Assembly: GCA_032158295.1 (NCBI GenBank)
Contig: CM063255.1
Coordinates: forward strand, 372,001 to 436,000
Source of the DNA: Pycnopodia helianthoides
Taxonomy: Eukaryota > Echinodermata > Asteroidea > Forcipulatida > Asteriidae
DNA length: 64,000 nucleotides
Direction of reading: 5' to 3'
Made by a program: the position numbers and the translations under genes
Notes under the pieces: model-generated
What the model was told of the DNA's origin: nothing
The model's input: the letters and a program-made list of their open reading frames with translations, nothing else
Database searches by the model: none
Shown here: one piece after another, positions 1 to 12,040 of the stretch
Layout of the letters: each line of letters starts with the position of its first letter
Numbering within the stretch: the stretch's first letter is position 1

Positions 1-33
1 TTTTCACGACTGGCTTGAAATTCATGTGTAACT

Positions 34-1017
34 ATGGAACAAATTAGTATCAAGCTTTCATATGTACAGATGGCAGAGGGTTGCATTGGTCTTATCGGGA
101 ACCTCCTAGTGTGTCTGACAATTGCAAAAACTAAAGCAATGCATAATGTAACCAACTTACTGCTTCTTAACCTGGCCGTGGCAGATGCCTGCGTTTCAAT
201 TATGTCTTTCTTTGATCCAATCCTTGGAAAGCTTTTCGCTTCCAAAATCGGTTTATATGGATACTGCACTCCAAGCTTCATCTACAACTTCAACTGCCAT
301 TTCATTATCAAAGGCCTGGAGAGATGTTTCTTTGCAAGCTCAATACTGAGTCTGACTCTAGCAACATTCGAACGCTACATAGGCATCATTCACCCATTTC
401 AGCACTCCAGTTTCTTAACAAAAAGAAAGATCATTATTATGTTGTGCTTCGTCTGGGTGTTTCCTATCCCTTTTGAGTTGGTGGGCGCAGTAGCCTACAT
501 GATCCTGTACGCAGCCGACAACTGCACGGTGCCAACAAACATCGAGTATCCTGCACTTTCAGTCTCAGGAATTGTTAGTATGTCTGTAACATTTGCAATC
601 CCATCTATTGCGTTGGTTTACATGTACATCAAGATCATGATCAATTTGAAGACAGGAGCTCGACATCTTGAAGAACAAGGAGTCCAGGGGCCACCTCAAG
701 AGCTTTATCGAGCCTACAAGAAAGTCACCCAAGCTCTCGGCATCGTGACAGCAGCCTTCTTTATTCTCATCATGCCAGGTCAAATCCTCAGGCTAATTAT
801 AGTTTACGGTGACATGTTGGGAGGTGATTACATGTTATCGAGTTTTGTCTCTAAAATCTCGTCAATATGGATTTCTTCGAACTCTGCCATAAATCCAATT
901 GTGTACGGTTTCAAATACACGCAGCTACGCAGAGCCTGTATTGCCATCATATGCTCATGTAGTGCACGTTGTAAGAGGTCCAACCAAGTACAACAAGACG
1001 TTCAAAACACAATTTAG
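34..1017 (+). CDS. Intact class A GPCR, putative chemoreceptor (copy 1)
   Basis: Uninterrupted single-exon 327-aa seven-TM receptor. N-terminus is about 10 residues with no signal peptide. TM1 carries the GN motif (N23); TM2 has LAVAD with D51; a Cys at C88 lies 26 residues before the TM3 ERY (113-115), close to the usual position of the disulphide Cys; its likely partner is C164 (DNCTVP) in loop 2. W141 is in TM4, P190 in TM5, P248 in TM6 (LIMPGQ, where many class A receptors have CWxP), and NPIVY (287-291) in TM7, followed by FKYTQLRR and a Cys-rich tail (CSCSARC) suited to palmitoylation. Loop 3 carries RHLEEQGVQGPPQELYRAYK, nearly invariant across the cluster. The start is shared by all paralogues with a conserved leader (GGCTTGAAATTCATGTG). 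Family and G-protein signalling role are established for class A; ligand and sensory role are inferred. Copy at 24592 is nearly identical but truncated. Confidence 0.93.
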   Translation: MEQISIKLSYVQMAEGCIGLIGNLLVCLTIAKTKAMHNVTNLLLLNLAVADACVSIMSFFDPILGKLFASKIGLYGYCTPSFIYNFNCHFIIKGLERCFFASSILSLTLATFERYIGIIHPFQHSSFLTKRKIIIMLCFVWVFPIPFELVGAVAYMILYAADNCTVPTNIEYPALSVSGIVSMSVTFAIPSIALVYMYIKIMINLKTGARHLEEQGVQGPPQELYRAYKKVTQALGIVTAAFFILIMPGQILRLIIVYGDMLGGDYMLSSFVSKISSIWISSNSAINPIVYGFKYTQLRRACIAIICSCSARCKRSNQVQQDVQNTI

Positions 1018-2115
1018 TACTAGTCGATTGAAGGTTCCTGTACCGTGAATGTCTTCAGTCTCAAAATTCTCAACTCTTCTCATAATTTTTTGGAGATTAT
1101 TGGGGTAAGGTTCGAATCCAGGTAAGATCACTGCCCTGCAGAATCATTGCCTTAAAAGTAGCTTTAGTTATCTCAAGGGGATCAAACTGATAAAGCTGCT
1201 CAGAAGACAAATGCTGCTTAACATACTGCATTTAATATCAATGTGCTAATTTTGCACTTGTTGAAAGAAACTAATAAGATACCAATACCATTGTGATAAA
1301 ATTATTTTTGACTCAATTGACCAATTCAGATATAAATCATCATAATCATTCTATGTACACTCGGTGAACATATAAACCCTTCTTAGATGTAGAACCGCAA
1401 AGCTGGATGGCGCTACGCGTACGATTCGTACATGGGCATAGTACTCCTGCATGGCAGACCCCCGCATTGCTGTAGAAACGTGACGTCACATCGTGGATAC
1501 CAGCTATTTTGCACTCAATAAAAACATTATATTAGGTACCATAGTTGATTCAAGTTTATCTGCACTAAAGAATACTATAAATATATGTAATAACTACATA
1601 AGTAAAAACTATTAAAGATCTGTAATGTTAACATTTTTCCAGTGGTTTGAAACCACCCAAAAGTGTTTTTTCTAGCTTGTTTTTATTTCACCCTCAATTT
1701 TAATCAAAAAGGACGGATACACTCGAAAATGGACGGATACAGTTGGACAATTTCTTGTCCGTCCGTATTTTGATCGAAACTAAGGTAAATTAAAAATAAA
1801 TAATACCAATAAACTCAAATGATTTTAGTCCAACAGTAAAGGTATAACGAATAACTATAAAGTGATATGACAAGCCACAATCTCTTAGCTAATGGTCCAC
1901 AAAGCACCGTGTGGTACAAAAATATAAACCGCATATCCTAACCCTTCTTAGATGACGTCGCTATTCTATCACGCACGCAACGCACGCATGTAGAACTACA
2001 GGAACATTGAAACGCAACGCTGGATGGCTCTACGCGTACGTATCGTTCATGTGCAAATAGTACTCCAACATGGCAGACCTCCTGTATTGCTGACGTCATT
2101 CAGAAGGGTGCATAT
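1018..2115. repeat. 3' flank with two CRE-bearing palindromic elements
   Basis: Receptor 3' flank shared with the other units. GGTTCGAATCC (1109-1119) resembles a Pol III B box. Two relatives of the ~190-bp palindromic element follow (about 1380-1500 and 1940-2110), recognisable by CTACGCGTACG, the GTACTCC...CATGGCAGACC arm and TGACGTCA palindromes near 1480 and 2092. A few satellite-like monomers lie near 1500-1600. No coding signal; an AATAAA occurs near 1517 but its use as a poly(A) signal is unproven. Confidence 0.6.
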
Positions 2116-2129
2116 CTATATTTCTATTA

Positions 2130-3270
2130 TATTACCAACTATGTACATCGTTGATACAATATATTTTGCAGCTATTCGAGCTATCTTTTACTTAGTAAAA
2201 TGTTTCTATATTAAGTATTATTGTTGGTATAAATCTGCAGTAAATAAAACTATGTACGACGTCGGTACCAGCCATTTTTCCAAACGGTCAAAAACTATAT
2301 GTTAAATATTATCATTGGTACAAGTTTGTAAGCACATCATTGATGCCATGCTATGCTGCACTCGATATGAAATATCATCGTTTATCTGCACTAAAAAGTA
2401 GGTACATCGTTGATACCAGCCTTTCTGTACTCCAGAAAAAACTATATTTTAGATATGTTGATCTGCACATCGTTGATGTACCATGCTATGCTGCACCTGA
2501 TAAAATCTCTAGTATTAAATACCATAGCTGATACAAGTTTACCTGCACTAAAAACTATATATATCGTTAATACCAGCTATTCTGCGCACGAGAAAAAAAC
2601 TATATATTAAATATTATCGTTTGAACAAGTTTTATCTGCACATCGTTGATGCCATGATATCCTGCACTTGATACAAAAATATCATCGCTGATACAAGTGT
2701 ATATACACTAGGTAAAACTATGTAGCCCTACGTTGTTGACACCAGCCATTTAGCACTCGATAATTTGCTTTTATATCAAACATTATTGTAGATAAAATTT
2801 TGTATCAATCTCTAGGCTACTAAAAACAAAACTATGTACATCGTTGGTACCAGCTATTCTGCACTTGATAAAGCTGCCTATATTAAATATCATCGTAGAT
2901 GCAAGTTTATCTGAACTAAGTTAAAACTATGTACGTCGTTGATGCCACGCTGTACTGCAGACGGTAAAAACTCTACTCTAAAAACTTCCGGGTCAGATTT
3001 GACATGGATCCGAGTCCCTTGGGGACCTGATCCGGATTAAGGCCCGGAATGTCATTGACAAAGTGACCCAGAAAAGTGTCAAAACTACTAAAAATCCGGG
3101 TTTTCAAAATTACTAAAAATCCGGGTTAATCCGGATTTTTGTTGCCACTTTCCGGGTCCATTTTGACCAGGAAGTTTTTAGATTGTATTTATTAAATATA
3201 ATCATTGACATATGTTTTTCTGCACTGAGTAAAATCTATGTTCATTGTCTGCTCTTGTTAAAACTAAATA
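2130..3270. repeat. Dimeric ~90-bp satellite, array A
   Basis: Degenerate tandem array. Two related half-units alternate: one reads ATCGTTGATACCAGC, then TATTTTGCACTCGGTAAAAA; the other reads ATCGTTGATACAAG, then TTTATCTGCACTAAGTAAAAA. Half-units are about 45 bp, so the dimer is about 90 bp. The array is interrupted by the small TIR element at 2977-3182. Equivalent arrays follow most receptor copies. Confidence 0.8.
2977..3182. mobile_element. 206-bp MITE-like element with 19-bp TIRs
   Basis: Left end TCTAAAAACTTCCGGGTCA (2977-2995) and right end TGACCAGGAAGTTTTTAGA (3164-3182) are inverted repeats with one mismatch. The interior holds tandem CTAAAAATCCGGGTT motifs. It sits inside satellite A. 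Diverged relatives lie near 15580-15670, 35390-35560 and 57290-57440, and a piece is fused to the truncated receptor at 25363. No ORF, so non-autonomous; superfamily unknown. Confidence 0.65.
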
Positions 3271-5120
3271 TTAATTACGTCAAAGATACAAGTCGTCACC
3301 AACGCCACGAATTTCAATACAGTGTACAAAACCACCTTTTTGTTAAGTTCTCAGGTTTGTTTTTACATGTCTAAACATGGTTAAACTGCATCTTTTCGGG
3401 ATGCTGTTTCAAGAAACAAAAATCTACAAAGACTTCCTCATACGCTACGGAAAATTTACAGAGCACATGTAACATGCACAATTGTTTTTACATGGCTGAT
3501 GAACATTTGTGCGGCCCTAAATGTAGTTCCAAAACTTGTACCTGAATGTAGCCCCGACCTAAGTGTAGCCCAAAACTTGTATCTAAATGTAGCAAAAAAT
3601 GTATGTTTGTTTTTAGAGTGAAGAATGATATCAAACATGAAGCCGTGTGCAAGCAAGTCATAAGATAAGACAATAGTTTGACCACGAAAAACATTGTCTG
3701 GTATATGTTCAATGCATCAAAGAGACGTGGTTTTTTTTTGTACGAGCAACGAAAAAATTATAGGACCGGACCGCACTCAAAATGTTCAAAGAGCTTAAAA
3801 GTTTGTAAGTTTAAAAGCTTCGAGGGAGAGACAAGTATTAAAAGACAAGCTTCAAGAAAAAATTTAAGGCGTCATGTTTGGTTCTCTTTTTAGAAGGCTT
3901 GGTTTTGGAAACGTGTAGAGAAAGGTGAAGGAGCAGTGAAGGGAAAAAGCACAGCCTAATACGGAAGTTTCTTTTTTTAAGGGTGAAAGAAACGAGAGTT
4001 CTTAAGCATTGTACAATCGGCGAAGCGTGGCTGCATGATGGAAAGCGAAACCAATGTATAATGCAAAACCATCAAAACAGGTAGGTGTCTGGACTTACAG
4101 ACGGGCCCTTGTGGGATCTTTAACGGATGAAACAATACGCACGACAAAGTTTGTCTTTGTTCAACTTGGACCCAACAGAGGAATTATTTAGAAAAAGAAA
4201 TAATAGAACAACTATAACAGGACCCCACAAACTCGACCCGTAAGGTTGTGTGTGTTCTCATAATTGGTACCTTACGGAGACCGGGGCCCAAGTTCACAGA
4301 GATGCTTACAATTTTCTGCTTAGCAAATGTAAGCAGGATACCAGTGATATAGATTGTACATATGACATGGTATTTTAGCTTTTACCTTATTCTGGTAGCT
4401 TTTGCTTCTTGTGCTTAGTTACTTTATTTGATTAAGCAGCTTTTGTTTTTGAAAAAGCGAAAATAAAAGGTCTCCGTAGGGAAGTTCTAAAGACGGGTGC
4501 TCAATGGAAGATGTTAAGTACAGGGACAAAGGAAAAAAACCCCAAAATATCTCCAAAGGGATGCATTTTTAAAGTGTTACATACGAAGTGTGGACCTGAG
4601 AACAAAGGAGATCCACCGGGGTGTAGAGACTCATGGATTGTGTACCTACACACGTTCATAAATTGTTTTTTATATCTATTTTTAATTTTTTTTTTTACAG
4701 TTAACAAAGAAATGTCCACATAGTTCATGCAACACTGAGATTTGTTATACCAGAAACCGGGAACTTATTTACAACAAAAGGGTACAGTAGGGTTTCCGGT
4801 TGGGTAAAAGTCCCAAGCTGGAAAGAGTGTACAAAATCAATTGGAGCCGGTGCCACAAAGTACAAACAAAAGAGGGCAATGGGAGGTCCCAGGGTGCAGG
4901 TATAAACACATCTTTGTGCGGGTGGGCTTACAGAAGTAGCACACTTCACGACATTTATGTTGCATTCTAGCATTGCTATTCACAATCAGTTTACTGTTTT
5001 TACAGCACTGTATACAGATTACACTAACATACCACAACATTCTGGAGAGACAATGCTGGCACCAGCCTAACACAGATGAGTGGCCATAGTCTTCTTCTTT
5101 GTTCGTATGATAAGCAGCTT
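3271..5120. other. Non-coding block duplicated at 25.5-27.25 kb
   Basis: No supported gene. A GTAGCCC minisatellite lies at 3505-3600 (ACTTGTACCTGAATGTAGCC type). The block is collinear with 25500-27250 apart from small indels, and parts (4780-4900) recur near 41880-42000. Short ORFs on either strand differ between the two copies by frame-breaking indels, so they are not taken as genes. Confidence 0.6.
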
Positions 5121-5129
5121 TGTGTGTCA

Positions 5130-6600
5130 GACTAGATGAAACAGCCAGGTCAATGCTGCATCTTCGGCATTGTTTAGTGCCTTGAGACATACAGGGAAGC
5201 ACATAACAGTGCAGTTGTTGATGATGACAGTCTGACCAGAGTTAAAGAGTGCCAGCAGTCACACTTAGGGCTGATTGTCATCTTTCATTTGTAGGCGATG
5301 AACTGTTCTGGCGTGAAGAGTTCGGATCCTGTTTTAAAAAGAGCTTTCCACCGTTGTTGGGGAAGTTTGAAAACTAGGACCCATTCTGTGGGACCCTTGA
5401 CAAGGTCTTTGTTGGCAACATAGACATGTGCCAAGGCATTTTGCAATTTCGATTGAGAGCCCAAATTAACATCTTTAAGGGTTTCTTTGGTACCAGGAGG
5501 GTTTGTGAGATTCAAGGTGTTTTTTTCTCGGCAGAATGTTCAGGTCCTTGTGCATAGACAGGTCTGAGTTGACTTCAAAGCATCCCATTTCTTTCAGCAT
5601 CTGATCTTTCCAGTATATTCCAGGTGAATTGTTGAGAGAGATGAAAAGTACCCGAGATAGCTTAGGAAGGTGTCCACTCGTTTGGTATGGCACCTCTCAG
5701 CCCATACTGGTGCACATAGCTCATTACATGTGGCGAACACAATGGCAAGGCTTGCTGTGCGTAGAGTGTGAGCACTTGACCCCTAACTAGTGCATGCCAA
5801 CTTGTTTGGATGTCTTTTCAGGTATTCCTTGTATGTGAAACAACGGTCAAGGTGACTTCAAGAATTTTTGGAAATTTTCTCGTGTTTGACCAGTTTGCCA
5901 CAAAACAAGACTTTGAGTTGTTTAGGTGATGTAGTCCGCAATCTCTTTTCAGGTTCTGTGTTAGGGTTCTGCTGGCGTCTTTCAAATCTGTTAAGTGGCG
6001 AGGGCAAGGTCATCAGCATGATTATGCAAATTTGTCCGGCATGTCACTCACATATAGATGTTGAACAGCATTGAATCCCAGACAGATCTTTAGGAATGCC
6101 TGCATAGGGCTAAACCGGCCACCAAGCGTGACTCCCAATCATCGCAGAGTTTGACATTTGAAGATCTTCGAGTCCTTGTACAAGAGGCCGAGTCGCCAAA
6201 CTGAGTAAGCCGAGGAGAGATCGAGCCAAGCCTGTTTTAATAGCTCATTTGTAGCCAGTCTCAATGAATATAGTGGGAGCTGGGAAATGATTGGCAAAGC
6301 TTCTACAAGGTCAGAAGCCTGCTTGCACGTTAGGCAGAATTGGTTCTGCTGGAAAACAAATTCTGGCAAAAAGGAGATTCTCAAATAATGTGTATGATGT
6401 GCAGACGATTGCGGTGGGCCTATAGCTGCCAGGGAATTCAACCAGTTTACCTGGCTTTAATGGAAATTACTTTTGCCTTTCTCCGTGTTCGCGGGATAAC
6501 TTTTCGAATGGATGCAAGTAAGGAGTGTGCCCTTCGGGGCCAAGGTTCTTCAGGAAAGTGGTCAAAGTTTACAGATACTTTCCACTTCTGAAAAAAACTC
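5130..6600 (-). pseudogene. Jockey-like LINE ORF2 relic, RT to C-terminus
   Basis: Conceptual translation of the minus strand, with several frame changes, gives in order: a KVISI...SYRPTAI segment typical of RT start (about 6400-6500), a motif-A relic LSSAYSVWRLGLLYK (about 6170-6230), a SVWDSMLFNIY relic of the usual PQGSVLGPxLFNIY, ADDL of the catalytic motif (about 6015), then VTLDRCFTYKEYLKRHPNKL and SAHTLRTASLAIVFA, characteristic of jockey-like elements, and a CDC Cys-containing C-terminus near 5230. No frame is open throughout, so it is dead. The assignment comes from motif order, not a search. A duplicate lies at 27255-28690. Confidence 0.72.
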
Positions 6601-7229
6601 GCGATGCTGAACAGCCACTTCAAGTTGAGGGCTACACTTTAACTGATTTGGGCTGTCATCCCAAATAAACTGTCACCAGTGAAATGTTGCCACCGACTCT
6701 CGGGCTGAAACAGGGTTACCCCCTTCACAGTTCGGAAGTATGTAGGCATGGGTATTCACTAGGAGCCTGGCTGGTAGAGCAAAATGCACTAGCTTCCCAA
6801 CCTGCACGAGGCCCGTTTACTGACTCAAATGGCAAATTAAATTTTATTAACCGTCATGATCAAATTGTTGCGGACGCAGTAGTCATCATAACGTCAAGAG
6901 AAACAACCTTGGAGATCAAAACATGACATAATGGAATTTGTTTAAAGACGTAAAAGTATGTTTTTTTCCTCACAAAACCCTCCCCGAGACAACATAACTT
7001 CGTTTTAGTGCACTTATTTGCATGCATAACTTACATATAAAAATAAAACAAAAATCAGGCTGCCGTGTAATCCAACTTCATACCTTCGAGAAACAAAATG
7101 CCGAAATTGAATGGCCAGGCTAACCTGGTGGTCATGTTGTGATTGATTCCACACGTGGTGGCCGGGGCTATCCCATTGCTCTATGTACAAAAGCAATCTT
7201 AGCAGAGGGGTTATGACCCTGACCCTCTT
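6601..7229. repeat. Intergenic DNA with dispersed AP-1-containing repeat
   Basis: Positions 6802-6905 match two copies at 23250-23350 and 23430-23525: ACGAGGCCCGTTTACTGACT at the start, TTGTTGCGGACGCAGTAGTC in the middle. Each copy includes GTGACTCA or CTGACTCA (AP-1-like). The rest shows no gene. The duplicated block shared with 28.7 kb ends at about 6681. Confidence 0.5.
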
Positions 7230-10200
7230 TTATTAATTATTTATTATTTATTTTTAATTTAATTCTTTAGACATATACAAAATGATTACAAAATGGAAGG
7301 GGCTGTCAAGGTTATACCAAAGTATGAAAAAAATAATCTTAAAATGTGTACAACCAGACCCCTGCCTACGATAAAAAAAAAATTGTATAATTATAAAAGG
7401 AGATTGCACTCAAACGCTAATAAAATCACACAACGGTAAACGTTAAAACAAAAGCAAATCCAAAACCTTGCAAAAACAGCACCCATAAAACACCATAAAA
7501 AAGGAGGCAGGGACAAACATTAAAAAACCCAAACAAGATAAGGTTCCAAATGATTCCCAGCCCAACACAAATGGACTTAAAACCCTCTAAAGCCAAACAA
7601 TAAATAAAAAATGGTACCAAAGAACATCTTTAAAAACCATGAAGCATTAAATAAACAAAATAAAAATTCAATAAAACATTCAATTAAAACCACCCGCACT
7701 AATAAAGGTCCTCCCTCGGCATCATTCGAAAGGACTTGTAACCCTTCAAAATCAAAATATCCCTGGTATCTATTGTGAGTTCTGAGAACATTTTAGGAAA
7801 GCGTACAATCGTTCATAACCAAAATATCCCTGGTATCTATTGTGAGTTCTGAGAACATTTTAGGAAAGCGTACAATCGTTGAAAATTTATAACCATCCGT
7901 TCTAGGTTTCAGGTGATGAAAAGTGAGTAATTATGAGTGACGGGAGTTAACCTTTAACAAATTAGTTAAATTATCCATAAAAGGATACCGAGTGGACATC
8001 AACAGTTTGATAATAAAGCAAATAATACTATTTTAAAAAGTTCTTCTCTCAGACAGAAACATAAGACCCAGAGTCTTCAGTCTGTCTTGATAAGGCTGTT
8101 CCATATACTTTTGCCGCAGTATCATCCTACTGGCTCTGCGCTGTACCGATTCAATTAGATTTATTTGTTTTGTACCGTGAATCCACCAGACGGGAGAGCA
8201 GTAGTCTAAGATAGGCTGGACCAGTGTCTTATACAAATGAAGCGACACGCAAGAAGGACAGTTGCCAGAAATGAGGCGAATCAAACCAATCAGTCTATTA
8301 CATTTCGAAGTAACTGCCTGCACCTGAAGATCCCAAGACAAGTTACTCTGGAATATACAGCCTAGAAGCTTGATGGAGTTTACACATTCCAGGGAGGTGT
8401 TTCCAAGATTGTACATTGGTTTGCTCATACGACGCCCTGTTAACCTTATAGATTTGCACTTGTCGGCATTTAAACGCAAACAGTTCAACTTAGCCCAGTC
8501 AACTATGGTGTTTAAGTCCTTCTGAAGTAGAGAATCCGGCGCGTCGGTTTCAACATGTTTGAACCAAAAAGTGTCATCTGCGTACTGCACAAGACTTGAA
8601 GAAAGTTGAAGTTGAAGATTGTTTGCATACAAAACAAAAAAGCAGGGGGCCAAGTTCAGAGCCATGTGGCACTCCTGAACCAACCTGTAACCAGTTTGAG
8701 GTAAAGCCTTTGTAAACAACTCGCTGCAGGCGGTCTGTTACAAATGACTTAATCCAGTCAAGAGCAGCACCATTTATGTTGTAACAAAGTTGGAGTTTCT
8801 TAACAAGGATATTGTGGCTTATAGTATCAAACGCACGACTGAAATCTAAGGAGATAACATCCACTGCAGGTACTCGTGCGTCCAAAGATTGAAGCCAATG
8901 AGAACTTGCTGAGACCAATGCTGTAGAACAAGACCTCCCAGGAATGAACCCATGTTGCTGGTCAACTAGAAGTCCGTTGTTTTGACAGTGGTCAAGAATC
9001 TGCCGGCGTAAGATTTTTTCCAAAAGCTTGCAAACTATTGGAGTCAAAGAAACAGGCCTGTAAGTGATTAAGTTGCTCCTTTCTCCCTTTTTGAAGACGG
9101 GCACTATATTCGCACGTTTCCATGCACTTGGAAGACAACCGGCAGCAAGAGTATGATTGTAAAAAGCTGTGAGAACAGGAACAATGGTTGGAGCGGCAAG
9201 TTTCAACATTTGGGCGCTAATACCATCAGGACCATATGCTTTGTGGGCGGAGAGATTCCGAATCTCAGATGAAACCTGAGTTAAAGTGATGGAAAAACGC
9301 TCTAATGGCGGAAATTCCAACGTAGGAGAAGTGACACAGTCCTGGTTGGTGGATCCGGAGACAAAACTGATGAAAAGAGCATTAAATTCATTTGCAATCC
9401 GAGATTGGTCACTTATGTTTTCACCATTGATTAGGTAAGAATCGGTTGATTGAGAAGAGTTACGTTTTGACCTCACAAATGACCAGAAAGTTTTCCGATT
9501 ATCCCTATTCTTAAACAAATCAGTGACAAAGTCAGTATATGCCCTTTTGGAGAGATTGCGCACTTTGTTCCTAGCAAGTTTCAATTGTTTCCATGCTATC
9601 TCAGTTCCACTTACGCGAGCTCGCTGAAACAACCTTCGCTTTTCAAGGACGAACCGATGAGGTTCAACGGTGATCCAGGGCTTAGCTCTCTTGTGACCTC
9701 TACGGACAGGAACACATTCCTTGACAAAATTAAGGAAGAAATCACTGAAGTTATCACAAGCATCGTTAATGTCGATGTAGTCAACTACTCCCCAAGGAAC
9801 TGCAGCAAGCAAAGTCTTGATTTTGTGGCACTGGAAGATTTCCCTAACACGACGTAGTAATTTTCCAGGTGACCCACGATTTCAGAAAGAAACCATGTTA
9901 TGATCGGATGTAGAAAGCCCAGGCTCCACTTTTACATCACATACACGATCTGGACGTGTTGTAAATATCAAATCGATTGTTGTATTGGAAGCAAAGTCAC
10001 TGGAAGATCCTGTGGACTCATTTACTAAATGCTCAAAGCAATGAGCAATAGCTAGATCGTGAAGGGCTGTTGCCAGCTGGGTGGAACTGTCTGCTGACCA
10101 GTTGAAATCACCCATCAGGATGAAGCCAGAATAACGGTCTATGTTGAGCTTGTTCAGAACATCCTCCAGTAAGCCGATACCGGTGTCGTCTGACGGAGGC

Positions 10201-10680
10201 CTGTAGTACACGCCACATAACCATCTTTCAGAATTAAGGATGAATTCCGCAAAACGATTTCAATGTTGGGAGGCACATCTTTCACATCAACACATGTTGG
10301 TTTTAGTGAGTCAGATATAGCACCCACAACACCTTACCACGTCGACTTCTGTCTTTTCTTAGGACACTATGTCTGTCGAAAAGCATCGAGTCTGGTATAG
10401 ATGAATCCAGCCATGTTTCAGTAATAGCCACCAGTTATAGTTCTGGGATTTTATTTTTCAGACTCCTGGCATTAATATTGGCACCAAATATCGCTTTAGT
10501 TTTACAGTATTATCAAAAATATCTGGTAATGACGACGACGTAAAACTATGATCAGGATCGACGACACTACCATCACTCAATGTGGAGTCAAAATATGAGT
10601 CCGATAATTGGGTCAGGGCACATGTCAAACAAACCCAGGGCTCATCGGGCAAGTCAAACAGGCGAGCATATTCGGCTCAA
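7230..10680 (-). pseudogene. CR1-like non-LTR retrotransposon, degenerate ORF2
   Basis: Minus-strand LINE, 3' end left. In element order: WVCLTCALTQLSDSYF (about 10580-10640), a Cys-rich segment often found before the endonuclease; NINARSLKNK and ITETWLDSSIPDS, both typical of AP-type endonucleases, in broken frames at 10300-10480; an endonuclease ORF (9882-10211) with MGDFNWSADS and SDHNMV; an RT ORF (8574-9812) with GPDGI, YRPVSLTP, HGFIPGRSC, LDFSRAFDTISH and VPHGSELGPLLF; then, frameshifted, YADD with CR1-type thumb and C-terminus (8033-8719), including YCSPVW and ESVQRRASRMIL. ORFs 8574-9812 and 8033-8719 overlap in different frames, so it is inactive. An AT-rich 3' region (7230-8030) ends near TTATTTATTATTTATTTT, compatible with a CR1 tail. 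Confidence 0.85.
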
Positions 10681-10683
10681 ACC

Positions 10684-11600
10684 TCAGTGCAGCCTTTTAT
10701 ACCGTTAACCAACAAATTCTGTTAACCAGGCTCGCAAACGAAATGGGATTGGAGGGTAATGTGTTCAAACTAGTGGATTAGTTCATATAATATCTGGAAG
10801 AACAACCAGTATATGTTTAGATGGCGTGTTTTCATAGCGTCTTGATTTAGAGTACGGCATACAACAGGGATCGATGTTAGGTCCACACAGTACAACATTT
10901 ACACCAATTCTATAAACAACATCCTTCAAACGCAAAATTTACTGTTTCATATTTACGCAGACTTACAAACGTCACTACTTTTGATCCTAGCAACCACAAT
11001 TCCATAACTTCTGTACTCGCACTTATGCCAACATGCATTGATGAGATCAAGTCTTGTTTATGTCAACAGACTCAAGTTCAATGAGGAGCGGAGAAGACTA
11101 AGTTCGTAGTAGTAATTTTTGATCACCTTTAGCACCTCCTGCCTCCTGTGACTCTCCGTATTGGTAGTAAGATTATCCATCCCTCTAAGTGTGTGCGCAA
11201 TCTTGGCATTGTGTTGACTTTTACATGACTATGAATGCTCAAATAGCATCCCTGTGCACAAGCCTCATCTGCCAGATGCGCAATATCTCACGAATCAGGA
11301 CATTCCTTGACAGGGATACTTGCCGTATTGTGGTCCACACTCTGATTTTTTACCAGGCTTGACTATGGCGTTGGCTTGTTGCTTGGATCTAAAGGAACCC
11401 GATATTCAGCGACTGCGAAGGATTCAGAACTGGGCGGCTAAACTTGTCTGCTGTGCCTCAAAGCGTGATCATGCCACTCCTTATCTCAAAGAACTTCACT
11501 AGCTGCCGGTTAGAAGTGTACCAAACATTACTTATACCAAATCTAAGGCATTGCGTTCTTGATGTCGTGCCACTTGAAAAAAGCCTCTTATATATATTTC
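10684..11600 (+). pseudogene. LINE-B 3' fragment, upstream of receptor copy 2
   Basis: 5'-truncated, frame-broken LINE relic starting at RT motif A (CTCAGTGCAGCCTTTTATAC, equivalent to LSAAFDTVNH). Later motifs are recognisable: a YGIQQGSMLGP equivalent, IYADLQT (a YADD relic), LKFNEERRL, and the C-terminal LRRIQNWAAKLVCCASKRD and LKELH. This type of RIQNWAAKLV...LHWLPV tail belongs to CR1/L2-group LINEs. Its 3' end runs into (TATG)n. The same fragment occurs at 16010, 28985, 35935, 48105 and 57790, mostly just upstream of a receptor promoter, with the same left junction as at 28985. Confidence 0.75.
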
Positions 11601-11645
11601 TATATGTATGTATGTATGTACGTATGTATGTATGTATGTATGCAT
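11597..11645. repeat. (TATG)n microsatellite at LINE-B 3' end
   Basis: About 11 TATG/TACG repeats directly after the LINE-B relic and before the receptor promoter block. Equivalent tracts lie at 17041-17093, 18230-18310, 29865-29895, 36980-37060 and 58360-58420. The constant position suggests it derives from the LINE's short-repeat tail, as in CR1/L2 elements. Confidence 0.75.
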
Positions 11646-11751
11646 ATTTGATAGTTGTACTCACAACCTACCCAAATGTCACATGTGATTTCACTTATTC
11701 CTGCCTATTATTAATAATATTTGTATACATCGATAGTTACTTCAGTTCAAA

Positions 11752-12040
11752 AACAATTAAGATAGACCAAATGACATTAATGTATTCTAACAAGGTTCTT
11801 TAATATCCAAAGACGTTGCAAATTAGTCGTTGATTGTACTGAGATGTAATTTCCCTTCTTTTCGGCTTTCCCGTTTTTTATTTAAAACTCCCCTGATACC
11901 TTCTTTTTATAAACAATTGTCAATATTCCTATTTATAAGTTTGGTAATACGTCAACTAAAGATGCAACGCATAGTACCATATCAAGGTTAGGAATCTTTA
12001 TAAAGGCCCGACAAGGCTCGATGCTTGAGACTCAATACTC
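11752..12040 (+). promoter_or_regulatory. Conserved promoter of receptor copy 2
   Basis: Block conserved before the intact and most broken copies. Three parts in fixed order: AACAATTAAGATAGACC (11752-11768), a homeodomain-type CAATTA core; ACTCCCCTGATACC (11887-11900), EBF/Olf-1-like in its better copies; and TATAAA at 11999-12004 (TTTATAAAGG). CTCAATAC about 35 bp downstream of TATAAA is a plausible initiator (near 12034), giving a ~175-nt leader before the ATG at 12212. TATA/Inr geometry is standard Pol II; factor identities are inferred. Confidence 0.65.

Noticed and set aside
565..783. Antisense ORF over loop 3 of receptors (repeated at 25123, 22596)
   Set aside because: It is the reverse-strand shadow of the conserved coding region and is repeated only because the receptor is.
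5475..5700. Mitochondrial ribosomal protein L30 pseudogene on the minus strand
   Set aside because: RVLFISLNNSPGIYWKDQML looked L30-like, but upstream VTLDRCFTYKEYL, AHTLRTASLA and ERCHTKRVDT show it is the C-terminal part of a jockey-like LINE.
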